The translations under genes and the position numbers were made by a program. Of a stretch of DNA of 64,000 bases, positions 11,493-20,839 are shown in pieces (positions within the stretch are counted from its first letter, which is position 1; the number at the start of each line of letters is the position of its first letter). This DNA is from Narthecium ossifragum (Eukaryota > Streptophyta > Magnoliopsida > Dioscoreales > Nartheciaceae), in assembly GCA_963920575.1 (NCBI GenBank), contig OY986971.1, positions 1,488,001 through 1,552,000 on the forward strand, read 5' to 3'. The notes under the pieces were generated by a model, which made no database searches, was not told where the DNA came from, and worked only from the letters and a program-made list of their open reading frames with translations.

Positions 11493-12101
11493 TTATATAT
11501 TCAATGCACTCCCGGATGTCTCCTCCGAAAGCCCCGATGATTTCCTGCGTGTCTCTTCGCTCAAAAGAACACCAACGACATCATCAAAATCTAACTTTCC
11601 TGACTCCGATGAGTTGCTCACAGCCATTACCAAGCCACCCCAGCTTTCAGGTAATGCAGACAAGATCACAAGAGCCCTGATCTCGCTATCGAAGACTATA
11701 TCTACGGATTCCAACTGAGCAATGATTGTGTTGAACTCGTTCACATATTGAGCCACGCTACCTCCATCAGACATCTTCATGTTGAACAATCTTTTCATCA
11801 GAAAAACCTTGTTCGACGCAGAAGGTTTCTCGTACATCTTCGAGAGGGCTGCCATCAGATCTGCAGTCGTCTTCTGCTTCGAGATGTTGAACGCTACGGA
11901 CGCGGCCAACGTGAGACGGATCGCACCTAGGGCTTTTCTATCAAGAATCGCCCAATCATCATCATCCATATCATCCGGCTTCCTTCCTGTAAGAGGTTGA
12001 TAGAGATCCTTTTGATAAAGGTAATCCTCCATCTGCATCTTCCAAAATCCGAAGTTCTGCCCATTGAACTTCTCGATCTTCACCTTTCCTTCTTCCGCCA
12101 T
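11493..12101 (-). CDS. Copia gag (capsid) ending at an in-frame stop
   Basis: The frame from MAEEGKVKIEKFNG to ALNI is about 202 aa and ends in TAA at 11495-11493. It matches the Tork/Tnt1-type capsid: a KFNGQNFGFWKMQMEDYL start, a DRKALGAIRLTLAASVAFNI core and an LLSEETRRKSSG end. I prefer the ATG at 12101 over an upstream one at 12185 because the latter lies inside the LTR and the family start is close to KIEKFNG. The stop falls before the zinc knuckle, so this product alone lacks the RNA-binding domain. Confidence 0.9.
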   Translation of the reverse strand: MAEEGKVKIEKFNGQNFGFWKMQMEDYLYQKDLYQPLTGRKPDDMDDDDWAILDRKALGAIRLTLAASVAFNISKQKTTADLMAALSKMYEKPSASNKVFLMKRLFNMKMSDGGSVAQYVNEFNTIIAQLESVDIVFDSEIRALVILSALPESWGGLVMAVSNSSESGKLDFDDVVGVLLSEETRRKSSGLSEETSGSALNI

Positions 12102-12119
12102 CGCTCCCACTGAACCCGA

Positions 12120-12131
12120 GCTCTGATACCA
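12120..12131 (-). other. Primer-binding site of the Copia element (tRNA-iMet)
   Basis: Minus strand TGGTATCAGAGC, two bases inside the 5' LTR. It is complementary to the 3' end of initiator methionine tRNA, the usual primer of plant Copia elements. Confidence 0.92.
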
Positions 12132-12133
12132 CT

Positions 12134-12519
12134 TGTTAGGATCTAGAGGAGAGGAGGAAGAAGAAGCAAACAAGCACAGAAACAAAATTTACGTGGTTCA
12201 CCCCAGAATAGGGCTACGTCCACGGAGTCGCTGGAGGTTTTCACAATCTCGGAGGCAAAGAGCCAATTATAAGTTACATATGGCGGCCGCCCGTACAAAC
12301 CCTCATATCCTAGGGTTTCGACACATAGGGTATAGAAAATTACATAAACTACCCCTATCAACAGATCTACAAATCCATTTTTGTTCCGGGGGCGCTGCCC
12401 CTGGAAACCCCCGCCGGGGCGCTGCCCCTGGACCCCGCGACCCGCTGCCCCGGACCCCGTCAACTCTGCGTAGTGGGTCATGGTCGGGTCCGTCATGATC
12501 AGGCTCCACAAACTCAACA
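12134..12519 (-). repeat. 5' LTR of the Copia element
   Basis: 386 bp, TGTTAGGATC to CTCAACA on the plus strand. It contains a GC-rich tract at about 12385-12460 in which GGGGCGCTGCCCC-like units recur; this accounts for most of its excess length over the 3' LTR. Confidence 0.92.
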
Positions 12520-13003
12520 GTTTCCTCTCTGTTTGTTCGTTAATTTTTAGACATTTCTAGGATTTATGGTGACTTCTCGATCCCCACCGACAAGTGATCT
12601 TCTTCATGATAATTAATCCTTAAAAATGCTGACCAATTCCTTGAATAATTTATATCTTGATTACTAAAGTCATTATTTTTCGGAGAGCAGTACTATAAGA
12701 AATTTTCTATTTTTTTGCTGACGACGGAGAAAATAAAATAAGCAAACTTCATTAATAAGTTGCTAGCTAGGTTCGAAGTTTTCCGACAGTCATTTCTCTT
12801 ACAGATCATTCAACTAAGTTGACAACCAGACGGACTTTATACTGTTCACACCATTCAAACTCCACGAACTCTTCTATCTTTGAATCCAATGTCACAATCT
12901 TCTGGTCCTGCATCTTTTTCTCCAAAACCAGCTAATCTTTAGCGTAGTTTTTGGCCTTACGCGCGTGTTCATGACTCAAACCTTTATTCATTAATTAATA
13001 CAT

Positions 13004-13195
13004 GGCTAATAACCTTTTACTCTTCTATAATTTGAAAATATATGAATTTATTTTATATGTTTTAAAGCGTGACAAAACGCACCTTTATCAATGTGGTCAT
13101 ATTAAACCTAATCATCAAACGAAGTTAGCTGGGCTGACGATGAATCGGCTAAATAGGTCATGTGCGACGCAAGTGACCCCGTTTGACTAGTTATG
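13004..13195. repeat. Left terminal inverted repeat of the MULE
   Basis: Pairs with 13952-14151. Shared core: TTATCAATGTG, CAAACGAAGTTAGC, GGGCTGACGAT and GTGCGACGCA, then CCCCGTTTGA near the inner end. Identity by eye is roughly 75-80%. Confidence 0.8.
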
Positions 13196-13201
13196 CCTAG
13201 T

Positions 13202-13901
13202 TCAGCCCGACGACGTCGAATTCAGCTCGGCGGCGGCGTCGCAGAGTTCTTGTTCTTGATCTGGATGATAATGGTGATGGAGAGTTGGGAAGATTAGGGA
13301 GTGGATCACTCGCCAGCAAGGGCTATTGTAGTCACCGTTGAGCACTATGCTCGAGTCACCACCGTTGGATGATCCGTCATTGTATATTAGCGTCACCGTC
13401 GCCAGCGAGGGGTCATCCGTGGAGGTTTTGGTGTTCTCCTCCTCTTTGATGGACGAGGAGCAGTCCTCGGCAGCGAGCTTCGTCTTCAGCGCCTCGATCT
13501 TACCGAGGAGGGCCTCCTTATCGCGGCGGAGCGCGTCGTAGGTGGTGCGGAGGGTGGTGTAGTGGCGCTCCAGCTGCTTTTTCTTCCATCGCACCTGACG
13601 GTTCTACCCGACGGTTCTGGAACCAGACGGCGACCTGGTGGGTCTGGAGCTCTAGATCCAATGCCAGCCTCATCTTTTGCTTCAGCTCCAGCTTGTTCTC
13701 CATCTCAAAGCTCCTCTCCAGATCTTGCTCCACACTCAGCCTCCGCTTCTTCTCCCCTCCGCCGCAGAGATCCTCGTCTCCGCACTCATCGTCGTCCAAC
13801 CCATCCAAGATGGACGGCAACTGCAACCCTCCTCTTCCATACACACACTTCTCCTCTCCTCCTCCTTCAAGCAATAATTTTTCATCATCAAAACATAGCA
13901 T
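13202..13901 (-). pseudogene. HD-Zip class I transcription factor copy, frameshifted
   Basis: On the minus strand the frame from ATG 13901 reads an acidic N-terminus, then [10 protein letters not shown], a homeodomain with [12 protein letters not shown] and helix-3 [11 protein letters not shown] second frame (13594-13202) continues with [20 protein letters not shown] and a leucine zipper, then an acidic tail. This is the HD-Zip I layout, whose proteins bind CAATNATTG-type sites as dimers. The frames are separated by a 13-bp tandem duplication (AGAACCGTCGGGT then AGAACCGTCAGGT) right after WFQNRR. Residues expected between SVEQ and LERSFE are also missing. The copy has no introns although family members usually have one or two, so it was probably captured or retro-copied and is non-functional as read. 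Confidence 0.8.
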
Positions 13902-13951
13902 ATCCTCTCCTTCTTCGTCTCCGCACTCATCGTCGCCGTCTTGCTAAAACG

Positions 13952-14151
13952 GGCAAAACCGATCAAACGGGGTCGCATGCGTCGCACGTGACTTATTTAG
14001 TCGATTTATCGTCAGCCCCGCTAACTTCGTTTGACGATTGAATTTAATACGATCACATTGATAAATTAAGGATATATTTTATCACATTTTAAAATATAAA
14101 AGATAAATTAATATATTTGTAAACTATAGATGAGTAAAATATTATTAACCC
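13952..14151. repeat. Right terminal inverted repeat of the MULE
   Basis: Reverse complement partner of 13004-13195, ending GAGTAAAATATTATTAACCC at 14151. Confidence 0.8.
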
Positions 14152-15225
14152 ATCAATAAATATAGCTTTCCAACCGATAGAAACGATACTATTTGCCGGC
14201 TGTCCAGGCCTCCAAGTCTTCTTCCATTTAAAGACAATTAGTCACTTTTTCCGTCTCTCTTGACTCGACTCATATACCCTGTTGCTGACAGCTCAGTCGC
14301 TCTCCAACTCCAAGCCAGCTGTTTTCCATAGTTCAATCTGTAACTCCAACTAACTTGTATATTTGGGCTTCTATCTATTTAAACTTCAACCATATCTCAG
14401 CAGCAGATAACAGATGTCAAACAGCCAATACTTCAAACTGGGATCATCATTCATATGAACGTCTTTATTGTAGCAAAAATAGAAGATATTCATAGACACT
14501 TTATTTGGGGTTGACATGAAATCCATTCAAACTGGGATCATATGAACGTCTCACAATCTTTCATCCTAAGTCATCGTGATTATTGATCGAGGAATGTGCT
14601 CGTCTTCACCATGGGATGAAAGATGTGAATGGAAGCTCTGAAACCTCAGAGACGGCTGGATTCTGCGCACCGACCGACCAAAATGTGACTCACAAAAACT
14701 ATGATCAAGTCAAGAAGAGAGGTTGACGCATCACATCTACCTTTTTATCTTCCGGAACGCAGAAAGGTCATGAAACAATAATATTATACATTGCCTGATT
14801 GCCTGATGTACACTTTGGCTTTGATGGATCTGCTACCTCACAACATATATTAATGCGTGGGTCTATATATATATATATGTTAAAGAGAGATAGAGATGCA
14901 ATGAAGACGGACCCAACTGGAGAAACTAATAAAATATTGATTGTCAGCTACCTCGCGAGGCAACAGGGTGTGTTATTTTTTATGTCACTCGCTTTGCTCC
15001 CCCAACTTGTAACGCTAGCTGGATCACATTTGAGGATGATGCCATGGCCCATGGTTTTCTAAAATAAAATATTGTAACATTGCGATTGATAATTTATGTG
15101 TCATGCATCTGGCATGTTTAATTAGTAGTCTTCCACCTGACAAGTGATATGCGTTGCACGAGCCCATGCTCACATTACTCCAGACATCGTAGATGCCCGT
15201 TACTAGCTGCTTCGAGTCTTATGTC
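14152..15225. other. Spacer between two gene-carrying transposons
   Basis: A/T-rich, with a TA dinucleotide run near 14865-14880 and no recognisable coding sequence. Confidence 0.5.
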
Positions 15226-16566
15226 TAGGGTGGTGATTCGGATTCAAACCCGTCGATCCACCCCGACTGGATCTAAAATTAGCGGGTTTGAGTTAATTAT
15301 ATTCGGATTCGGATCGGAAAAGAGACATCTCGTTTATGACTCTTCAATATACGAATCGGATGCAGGTTGAGTCATGTAATCTGGTTCACTCGTGACCCGT
15401 TAATCATTATCAACTCATGACTCTATTATCGACATGTGATGTGTGTAAACCCATCATTAACCCTAACTGATGGAGAAACGATACACTCGATAACTCGAGA
15501 AGACCACTGGGGATGGCGAGGCCGAACACGGACGCGCCGAAGGCCGTGTGGATTCCCATGGAGTCGGTGGTGAAGTCGGCGATCAACGCAGCAGTGGGTA
15601 TGGCACACACGTAGAAGTCATCCATCGTCTCCCCCTAGGGTATCCGGCGGATAATCCACCACATAGCCACTCACATGGCGAAAAAGTAGACGAGCACGAA
15701 GACGATGTTGGAGAGGAGGACATAGAGAGAGGAGAGTATGCTCTGGTTGTGAGTCTCGGCAAGGGCGATGGAGAGGGCGAGGAGAATCCACTCGCACATG
15801 TCGTTGATGATGGCGGCCGACGTGGAGATCCGGCCAATGTCTGTGCTGAGAAGCTTGACCTCGGCGAGGAGGGGAAGACAATGACGGAGAGGGTCACGTT
15901 GAGGAAGAGGAGGAATGAGTCCACCAAACTTAGAGTTAGCGTTCTCCACCGCCATCGCCCATCGCCTTCAACCTTCAAAAACCATGTCTTAGAAACCCAT
16001 TTCATCTCATCGCATCACATCCTTTTTCCTTAAAAATCACATCTTTAAACTCTTTTCCTCCAGTTCAGTAGGGAATTCCTTTTTTTTTCCTCCCAATTCC
16101 TAGGCAATACTTTAGATCTCCAGATTCCAGGGCTCTGCTTACCAATAACATTGTGGTGGCAGAGGACTGGATCCACAAGAAGAAGATGAAGATGAAGGGC
16201 AAGAACCGCGGCGAGGCGGTGGAGGATGGCGGCGTGAAGGCGACGATGGGAATCCTGTCCTTCGAGGTGGCGAGTGCTATGTCGTGAGACATGTAGCTCC
16301 ACCGTTCGCTCTCGGATCCCGAGGTGTCACGACTCCGATTTGAGACCCTGAGCTCTCACTTGATGCGGACCATTGTGCCCTTGTTGAGAGGCTTGACTCC
16401 CTCGATCGTGTTGACCCGACTCGCCAATCCTATCCGATCTGTTTAATAAATGGGTTAGATGGGGTGAGTCGGTTTTGGGTTTGGGGCTCATGTTTGGTCT
16501 TTGAGTTAAGATATTGGTGTTCGATTCAATCCGAACCCGACTCATGAATTCGACTTGTCACCCATG
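15226..16566. mobile_element. hAT-like element carrying CHX exchanger fragments
   Basis: The left end TAGGGTGGTGATTCGGATTC and the right end (reverse complement CATGGGTGACAAGTCGAATTC) form an imperfect inverted repeat. The right 150 bp closely follow the right end of the hAT element at 55881-56384 (both have TGTTTAWTAAATGGGT, TTTGGTCTTTG, GATATYGGTG, CCGACTCATGAA), so the two belong to one family. The interior encodes pieces of a cation/H+ exchanger on the minus strand. No clear 8-bp target duplication remains. No transposase is seen, so it is a non-autonomous, gene-carrying copy. Confidence 0.6.
15484..15955 (-). pseudogene. CHX-type cation/H+ exchanger fragment
   Basis: On the minus strand, 15955-15671 encodes LLAEVKLLSTDIGRISTSAA and INDMCEWILLALSIALAE, matching the ELKLLTTDLGR...NDMCAWILLAL region of plant CHX monovalent cation/proton antiporters (membrane proteins of the CPA2 family). 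In another frame, 15640-15484 encodes GETMDDFYVC and FTTDSMGIHTAFGASVFGL, matching the later ITDAIGIHSVFGAFVFGL region. A stretch between them is missing and the frame changes, and both protein ends are absent. It is a captured, degraded fragment; the part at 16045-16300 could not be assigned. Confidence 0.72.
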
Positions 16567-16979
16567 TTTACCCCTCAACCTGCTTATATAAATATCTCAA
16601 GTTTTGTTTTAAAAAAGAGAAATGAAAGTCAACCTTTGTATTACTGTATAGCAAAGATAGAAAAGATAGGCATGGTATATCGTGTAAATCGTATTTTGGG
16701 GTGTTTCACATCCAGAAGCTCCCTTTCTAAGGGTGACGAGTCCAATACATCAGCAGGTTCATAGAATGAGATCACACTTGTGATAGACCAGTATTTTTGT
16801 GTATATCTCAAGGTTAAAATATAGAGCATGCCAAAAACACATGGTGCATGTTATCTTGTGGTGATAAGGGCTTGTGACTTCCGGTACGGGGGTATTAATG
16901 TTTTTAGCAAAACTACAAATAATAACAAAAAATATAAAATATAGTATTCCCAACGTCAAGGGTAACAAAATAAGAATAA

Positions 16980-17172
16980 TCTAATATATAAGATAATGTG
17001 TATTCTATCATGTAGCTGAGGACATTTGATGTAAATTATACCCTGATATATCATACGATCAATATGAAACCACATGAAAAGGAGTAGGGGAGGGTGGTGG
17101 TTAATGGATGGTTAGAAGACAGAGATGTGTATGGGGGGTGGTGGTGGCAGTGGTTACCCGTGCCTCTCATAG
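16980..17172 (+). mobile_element. Short non-autonomous Helitron (copy C)
   Basis: Starts A|TCTAATATATAAGATAATG and ends GGTTACCCGTGCC...CATAG before T. It shares the ATATATCATRCGATC...ATGAAAAGGAGTAG block with copy D at 38507-38707. The expected CTAG end has become ATAG. 193 bp, no coding capacity. Confidence 0.55.
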
Positions 17173-17618
17173 TAATATATATTGTGGGCAAACTCTTTAA
17201 TTCCGAGTGTTGCACTTCCTCATCTTTTTGATCAGCAGGTTTGTTTGTGTAAAAGTATGTCCAATTTGTCTTGCGAGAGAGCTCAGAGACGAGTATGCTC
17301 CGTACGTCTTATTTCCTGTATTAAGAATATGAAATACATATTGATACACTGTGCAAAACAGGGAAACATCATACACAAAGAGGGAATGGGTGCCACGCAG
17401 CACTTGAGGGATGTGAAAGCCGTCCATTTGCGGCTTTGACCATCCTATTGGCTTAGGCTCACGGTCAACGCGGATCTCCGTCCTCGGTTAAAAGACAGCA
17501 CGGTAAAAAAGAAGCGTTTAATTAATCAACAACTTTATATGACTAATATACCCCCACCCGTTCTATAATGGCATCGGTACCCTTGATTAGGACAAAATAT
17601 TCAGTGGGATCTCCACGT

Positions 17619-18192
17619 CAGTATTTGTTTACTTTTTGTTAGATGACTTGCTACATCATCACATACATGTTTTGCTAAATTTCATCGATAGTTTGATATC
17701 AGTTCGTCTTCATTTGAGATTACATCAAGAATTCTTTTTATTTAATTTTTTTTTGAATCAAAACACACGTGACGACATGGCAAATCATTTAATAAAAACT
17801 TAAAATATTGATATGTCGTTCACTGAGGGCCTGTTTGGCTCCGACGGATCCGTGGGATGGGATTCGTGGAATCCGTCGGAGCGAATTCCAAACGAAATCG
17901 AGATCCCTGAGGGCAAAATCGGGATCCGCACGGGGATCCCACGAATTCACCGGGATCCGGCGGTGCCAAACGAGCCCTGAGTGGAGCAAAATATTTGTTA
18001 AGTTTTTGTTGGATGACTTCTACATCATCACATACATGTTTTGCTAAATTTCATTAATAATTTGATATCAGTCCATCTCCATTTGAGATTACATCAACAA
18101 TCCCTTTCATTTAATTTGTTTATTATTATCAAAACATATAACGTGACAAATCATTTAATAAAAATTTAAAACATTGATATGTCATTCACTGA
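17619..18192. repeat. Two ~205-bp direct repeats flanking a MITE
   Basis: 17619-17826 and 17989-18192 are direct copies sharing CTACATCATCACATACATGT, TTTGCTAAATTTCAT, TTTGATATCAGT, GACAAATCATTTAATAAAAA-like sequence and the ending TCACTGA. Divergence is perhaps 15-20% by eye. A 151-bp MITE sits exactly at the end of the first copy. Confidence 0.8.
17827..17977. mobile_element. Tourist/PIF-type MITE, 151 bp
   Basis: Terminal inverted repeats GGGCCTGTTTGGCTCCG and the complement of CGGTGCCAAACGAGCCC, with the 3-bp duplication TGA on both sides (17824-17826, 17978-17980). The interior is GC-rich with GGATCC-bearing inverted motifs. Size, TIR and 3-bp duplication fit PIF/Harbinger-derived MITEs, although the usual target is TWA. 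Confidence 0.75.
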
Positions 18193-18982
18193 ATAGAATT
18201 TGACAAGAACTGACGTGATATCAAACTCACTCAACGGGTCATTTGTTTAAAGGGGGTTGATTGCAAAAACTAATAGCGTGTGCGAGTGTTTGAGAGATAA
18301 TGTGGCTATTACAATCAAAGGAAAAAACTTCTGATTTGTGCGTACAAAAAAATTCGTCCTCCCTATGTTTATCTTGTTGACAATTAAGGGCAAGAGCATG
18401 GCATGGATCTAGCCAAGGACAGCCATCCACATCCTTCTAACCTTTTTATATAAACCTCATGTACGTAGTATTTTTCATAATAAGAAGAAAGCCCAGGTGG
18501 GCTTGCCTCCCCTGCAAGTTGCAAGGTACACTGCACTGTGCTCATATAATGGTGCAGTGCAGCACATGAGCTGATGTCCTGCTCTCATGTGGCTCTTTTT
18601 TAATTAGGGTTTGCAGCCAATATCCTATCCTCTACCTTTCCAATCCCTACTATTTTTGTAACTTTTAGCTCATATCATCAAAGGATATATCCATCAACAC
18701 TTTACCCTACTACTCCATTAAAAACCCATTTTCCAATATAATTGGTTGATATATGAAATCAGTAGATGTATGAAACACAATGTTATGGATAAATCACAAG
18801 ATTTGGAGGCCAAATACACCCTTTGGCCCTGGCACCACTCTTATTAGATTGAATCCCAAAATTTTAAATTTTGATATCAATAGTCAACTTAATTTAGATT
18901 TTTTAGAGATTTTGAGCTAAAAATCATGCATCAATTTGAGACTTGGGTCTAACCTAGATCTCATTACAGATCTGTTTCTTTT

Positions 18983-19760
18983 GAAAATATTTCTTGAAGA
19001 TAATAAACATACTATTATTTTCAGAAAATATGAAAACATCAAACAGTCATTTTCACCCTTTTATGTTTTTACTTTAGAAAATAGCTGTTCAATATTCCAA
19101 ACCAATTGTACTTTCTATAAATTATTGAAAAGAAGAAAAAAAAATGAAAAATGAAAAATTTAAAACATTAAAATTGTTAGCATATCTGTTTAATTTAGAT
19201 CTAAATTAGGTTGATTGATTGATTGATTGATTGATGCAATTGGCATATCTACCTAATTTAGTAATTGATAATGTTAATTGCATCAATTAAGCAATCGACC
19301 TAATTATTTAGATCTCTAAACCAGGTATATATATGCTAATAAAAATGGCCTGTTTGGTTCGCCATGAAAATATTTGTTGAAGATAATAAACTTACTATTA
19401 TTTTCAGAAAATACGAAAACATCAAACTGTCATTTTCACCCATTTATGTTTTTACTTTTAGAAAACAGCTTTTCAATATTCCAAAACAATTGTGCTTTCT
19501 ATAAATTATTGAAAAGAAGAAAAAAATGAAAAATAAAAAGTGAAAGCATTAAAAATGTTAGCTTATCTACCTAATTTAGATCTTAGGTTGATTGATTAAT
19601 TGATGCAATCAGCATATCTACCTAATGTAGTACTTGATGCTAATTGCATCAATTAAGCAATCAACTTGATGCTAATTGCATCAACTATGCAATCAACCTA
19701 ATTTAGATCTCTAAACTAGGGATATATATATGCTAACAAAAATGGCCTCTTGGGTTTGCC
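18983..19760. repeat. Tandem duplication, ~385-bp unit
   Basis: 18983-19363 and 19366-19760 share GAAGATAATAAACWTACTAT, CAGTCATTTTCACCC-like sequence, TTATTGAAAAGAAG, repeated TTGATTGATT and the ending AAAAATGGCCT...TTYGCC. The first copy holds a TTGA microsatellite (five units near 19212). No coding content. Confidence 0.85.
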
Positions 19761-20703
19761 GTACAATATTTTGGGATGTACGATGGATATTTTATGCATA
19801 ATTTTTAGTACTAACGAGTGTGTGGTATAACATGGAATATGTTTGTATAAGATGAGAGTTTTACAATACAGAGTTTGGCAACACTACGAATATATGATGT
19901 ATAATATACTATGTTATGAATAAACAAAAATATTTTTTTATTAAAGATGTTGTTAAACATGAGAAAATAAAAGCAATTTTTGTATTCTATCATAAACAAA
20001 TAGTACGAAGGGGTTTGTATGAAATTATACGGACTCAGAAATGATATACGTACTGAAATTTCCACCATTATATATTATACTATTCATTGGCGTACCAAAC
20101 AGCGTATTATGATGACAATATATAATTTTATCTTACTTGTATAGCGAACCGAAAGCGTCATAAAATTAGTTTGTTAATATGCAAACATCCCCCTAATACT
20201 AATGTTCGCGCTGGTTTTCATCGGAGTCAGTGAAAATACTTTAATTCATATTGAACATCAACCTCCTTTATATACAAGTAAAAATACACACTATTGAAAA
20301 ATTGCTCTGACAGCCCCGGATATCAGCTCCCTCGGAAGATAATTATTTATTAATCATAAATAAGGGCACCGAGGACGGTTTTGTTGATCACTTACAAGTA
20401 TCAAAAGGGGATGAACAAAAATGTTATCAATGAAAAGGGAATTACGTAAAAAGACATCACAGTGAAAGGAGATACGGTCAGAAATATACTATGGAGGAAA
20501 ACTTGGTCCACGATTCTCAAGAGTAAAACCATTTCCAACCATCTCAGGTCCGGCGAAGCTGCCTCTCTCTTCTTACTGGAATTACGAACTAAAAAAACGT
20601 GTGGACGGTGCAAACCGCGGGAAAGAACTGAACCAAAAATCCCACTGAAAACCGGAGTCAAGAAAAGTGCTTCTAGGCCCTTCTACCCTTCCCTCCCTCC
20701 TCC
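19761..20703 (+). promoter_or_regulatory. Upstream region of the lipoxygenase gene
   Basis: No gene is recognised here. The distal part is AT-rich and the last 200 bp become GC-richer toward the TATA box at 20704. No specific binding site can be asserted. Confidence 0.4.
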
Positions 20704-20711
20704 TATAAAAT
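20704..20711 (+). promoter_or_regulatory. TATA box of the lipoxygenase gene
   Basis: TATAAAAT stands 136 bp before the start codon. Transcription would begin near 20735, giving a 5' leader of about 100 bases rich in C and A. Confidence 0.65.
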
Positions 20712-20839
20712 AAACTCCCAGACCCCTCTCGGTCTACTAAGCTTCTTTACAGGATCGAAGTCCGCCCAAAATAAAGCACCAAAAAAAACCCTTAATCCTC
20801 CGCCCAATTCCCACCATTTCCCAACACTAAACCTCGCCG

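Larger units (their letters stand above)
7834..12519 (-). mobile_element. Nearly intact Tork/Tnt1-like Copia LTR retrotransposon
   Basis: A 4.7 kb element on the minus strand with two LTRs (TG...CA ends), a primer-binding site, a polypurine tract, gag and pol. The 5-bp target duplication GTTTC is perfect at 7829-7833 and 12520-12524. Domain order in the element's direction is gag, zinc knuckle, protease, integrase, reverse transcriptase, RNase H; integrase before RT is diagnostic of Copia. The gag resembles Tnt1/Tork types. Defects seen are one in-frame TAA between capsid and nucleocapsid and a 3' LTR about 96 bp shorter than the 5' LTR. About seven substitutions between the shared LTR parts point to a fairly recent insertion. 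Confidence 0.95.
13004..14151. mobile_element. Mutator-like element carrying an HD-Zip gene copy (Pack-MULE)
   Basis: About 1.15 kb bounded by long terminal inverted repeats of 190-200 bp (13004-13195 and 13952-14151). The outer ends are GGCTAATAACCTTTTACTC and, on the other strand, GGGTTAATAATATTTTACTC. The flanks ATTAATACAT (left) and ATCAATAAAT (right) agree at 8 of 10 bases, consistent with an aged 9-10 bp Mutator target duplication. The interior is filled by a homeodomain-leucine zipper sequence on the minus strand. There is no transposase. Long TIRs plus captured host coding DNA is the definition of a Pack-MULE. Confidence 0.72.

Noticed and set aside
13610..13625. A GT-AG mini-intron within the HD-Zip copy
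   Set aside because: 13 bp is too short for the spliceosome and the sequence is explained by tandem duplication.
16045..16302. Possible N-terminal part of the CHX gene
   Set aside because: Neither minus-strand frame shows convincing CHX similarity, so it was left unassigned.
18405..18520. TAGCCAAGGA motif reminiscent of miR169
   Set aside because: The match stops after ten bases and no complementary arm is present nearby.
18535..18575. CTGCACTG...CAGTGCAG hairpin
   Set aside because: Only 8 bp of stem; nothing ties it to a function.
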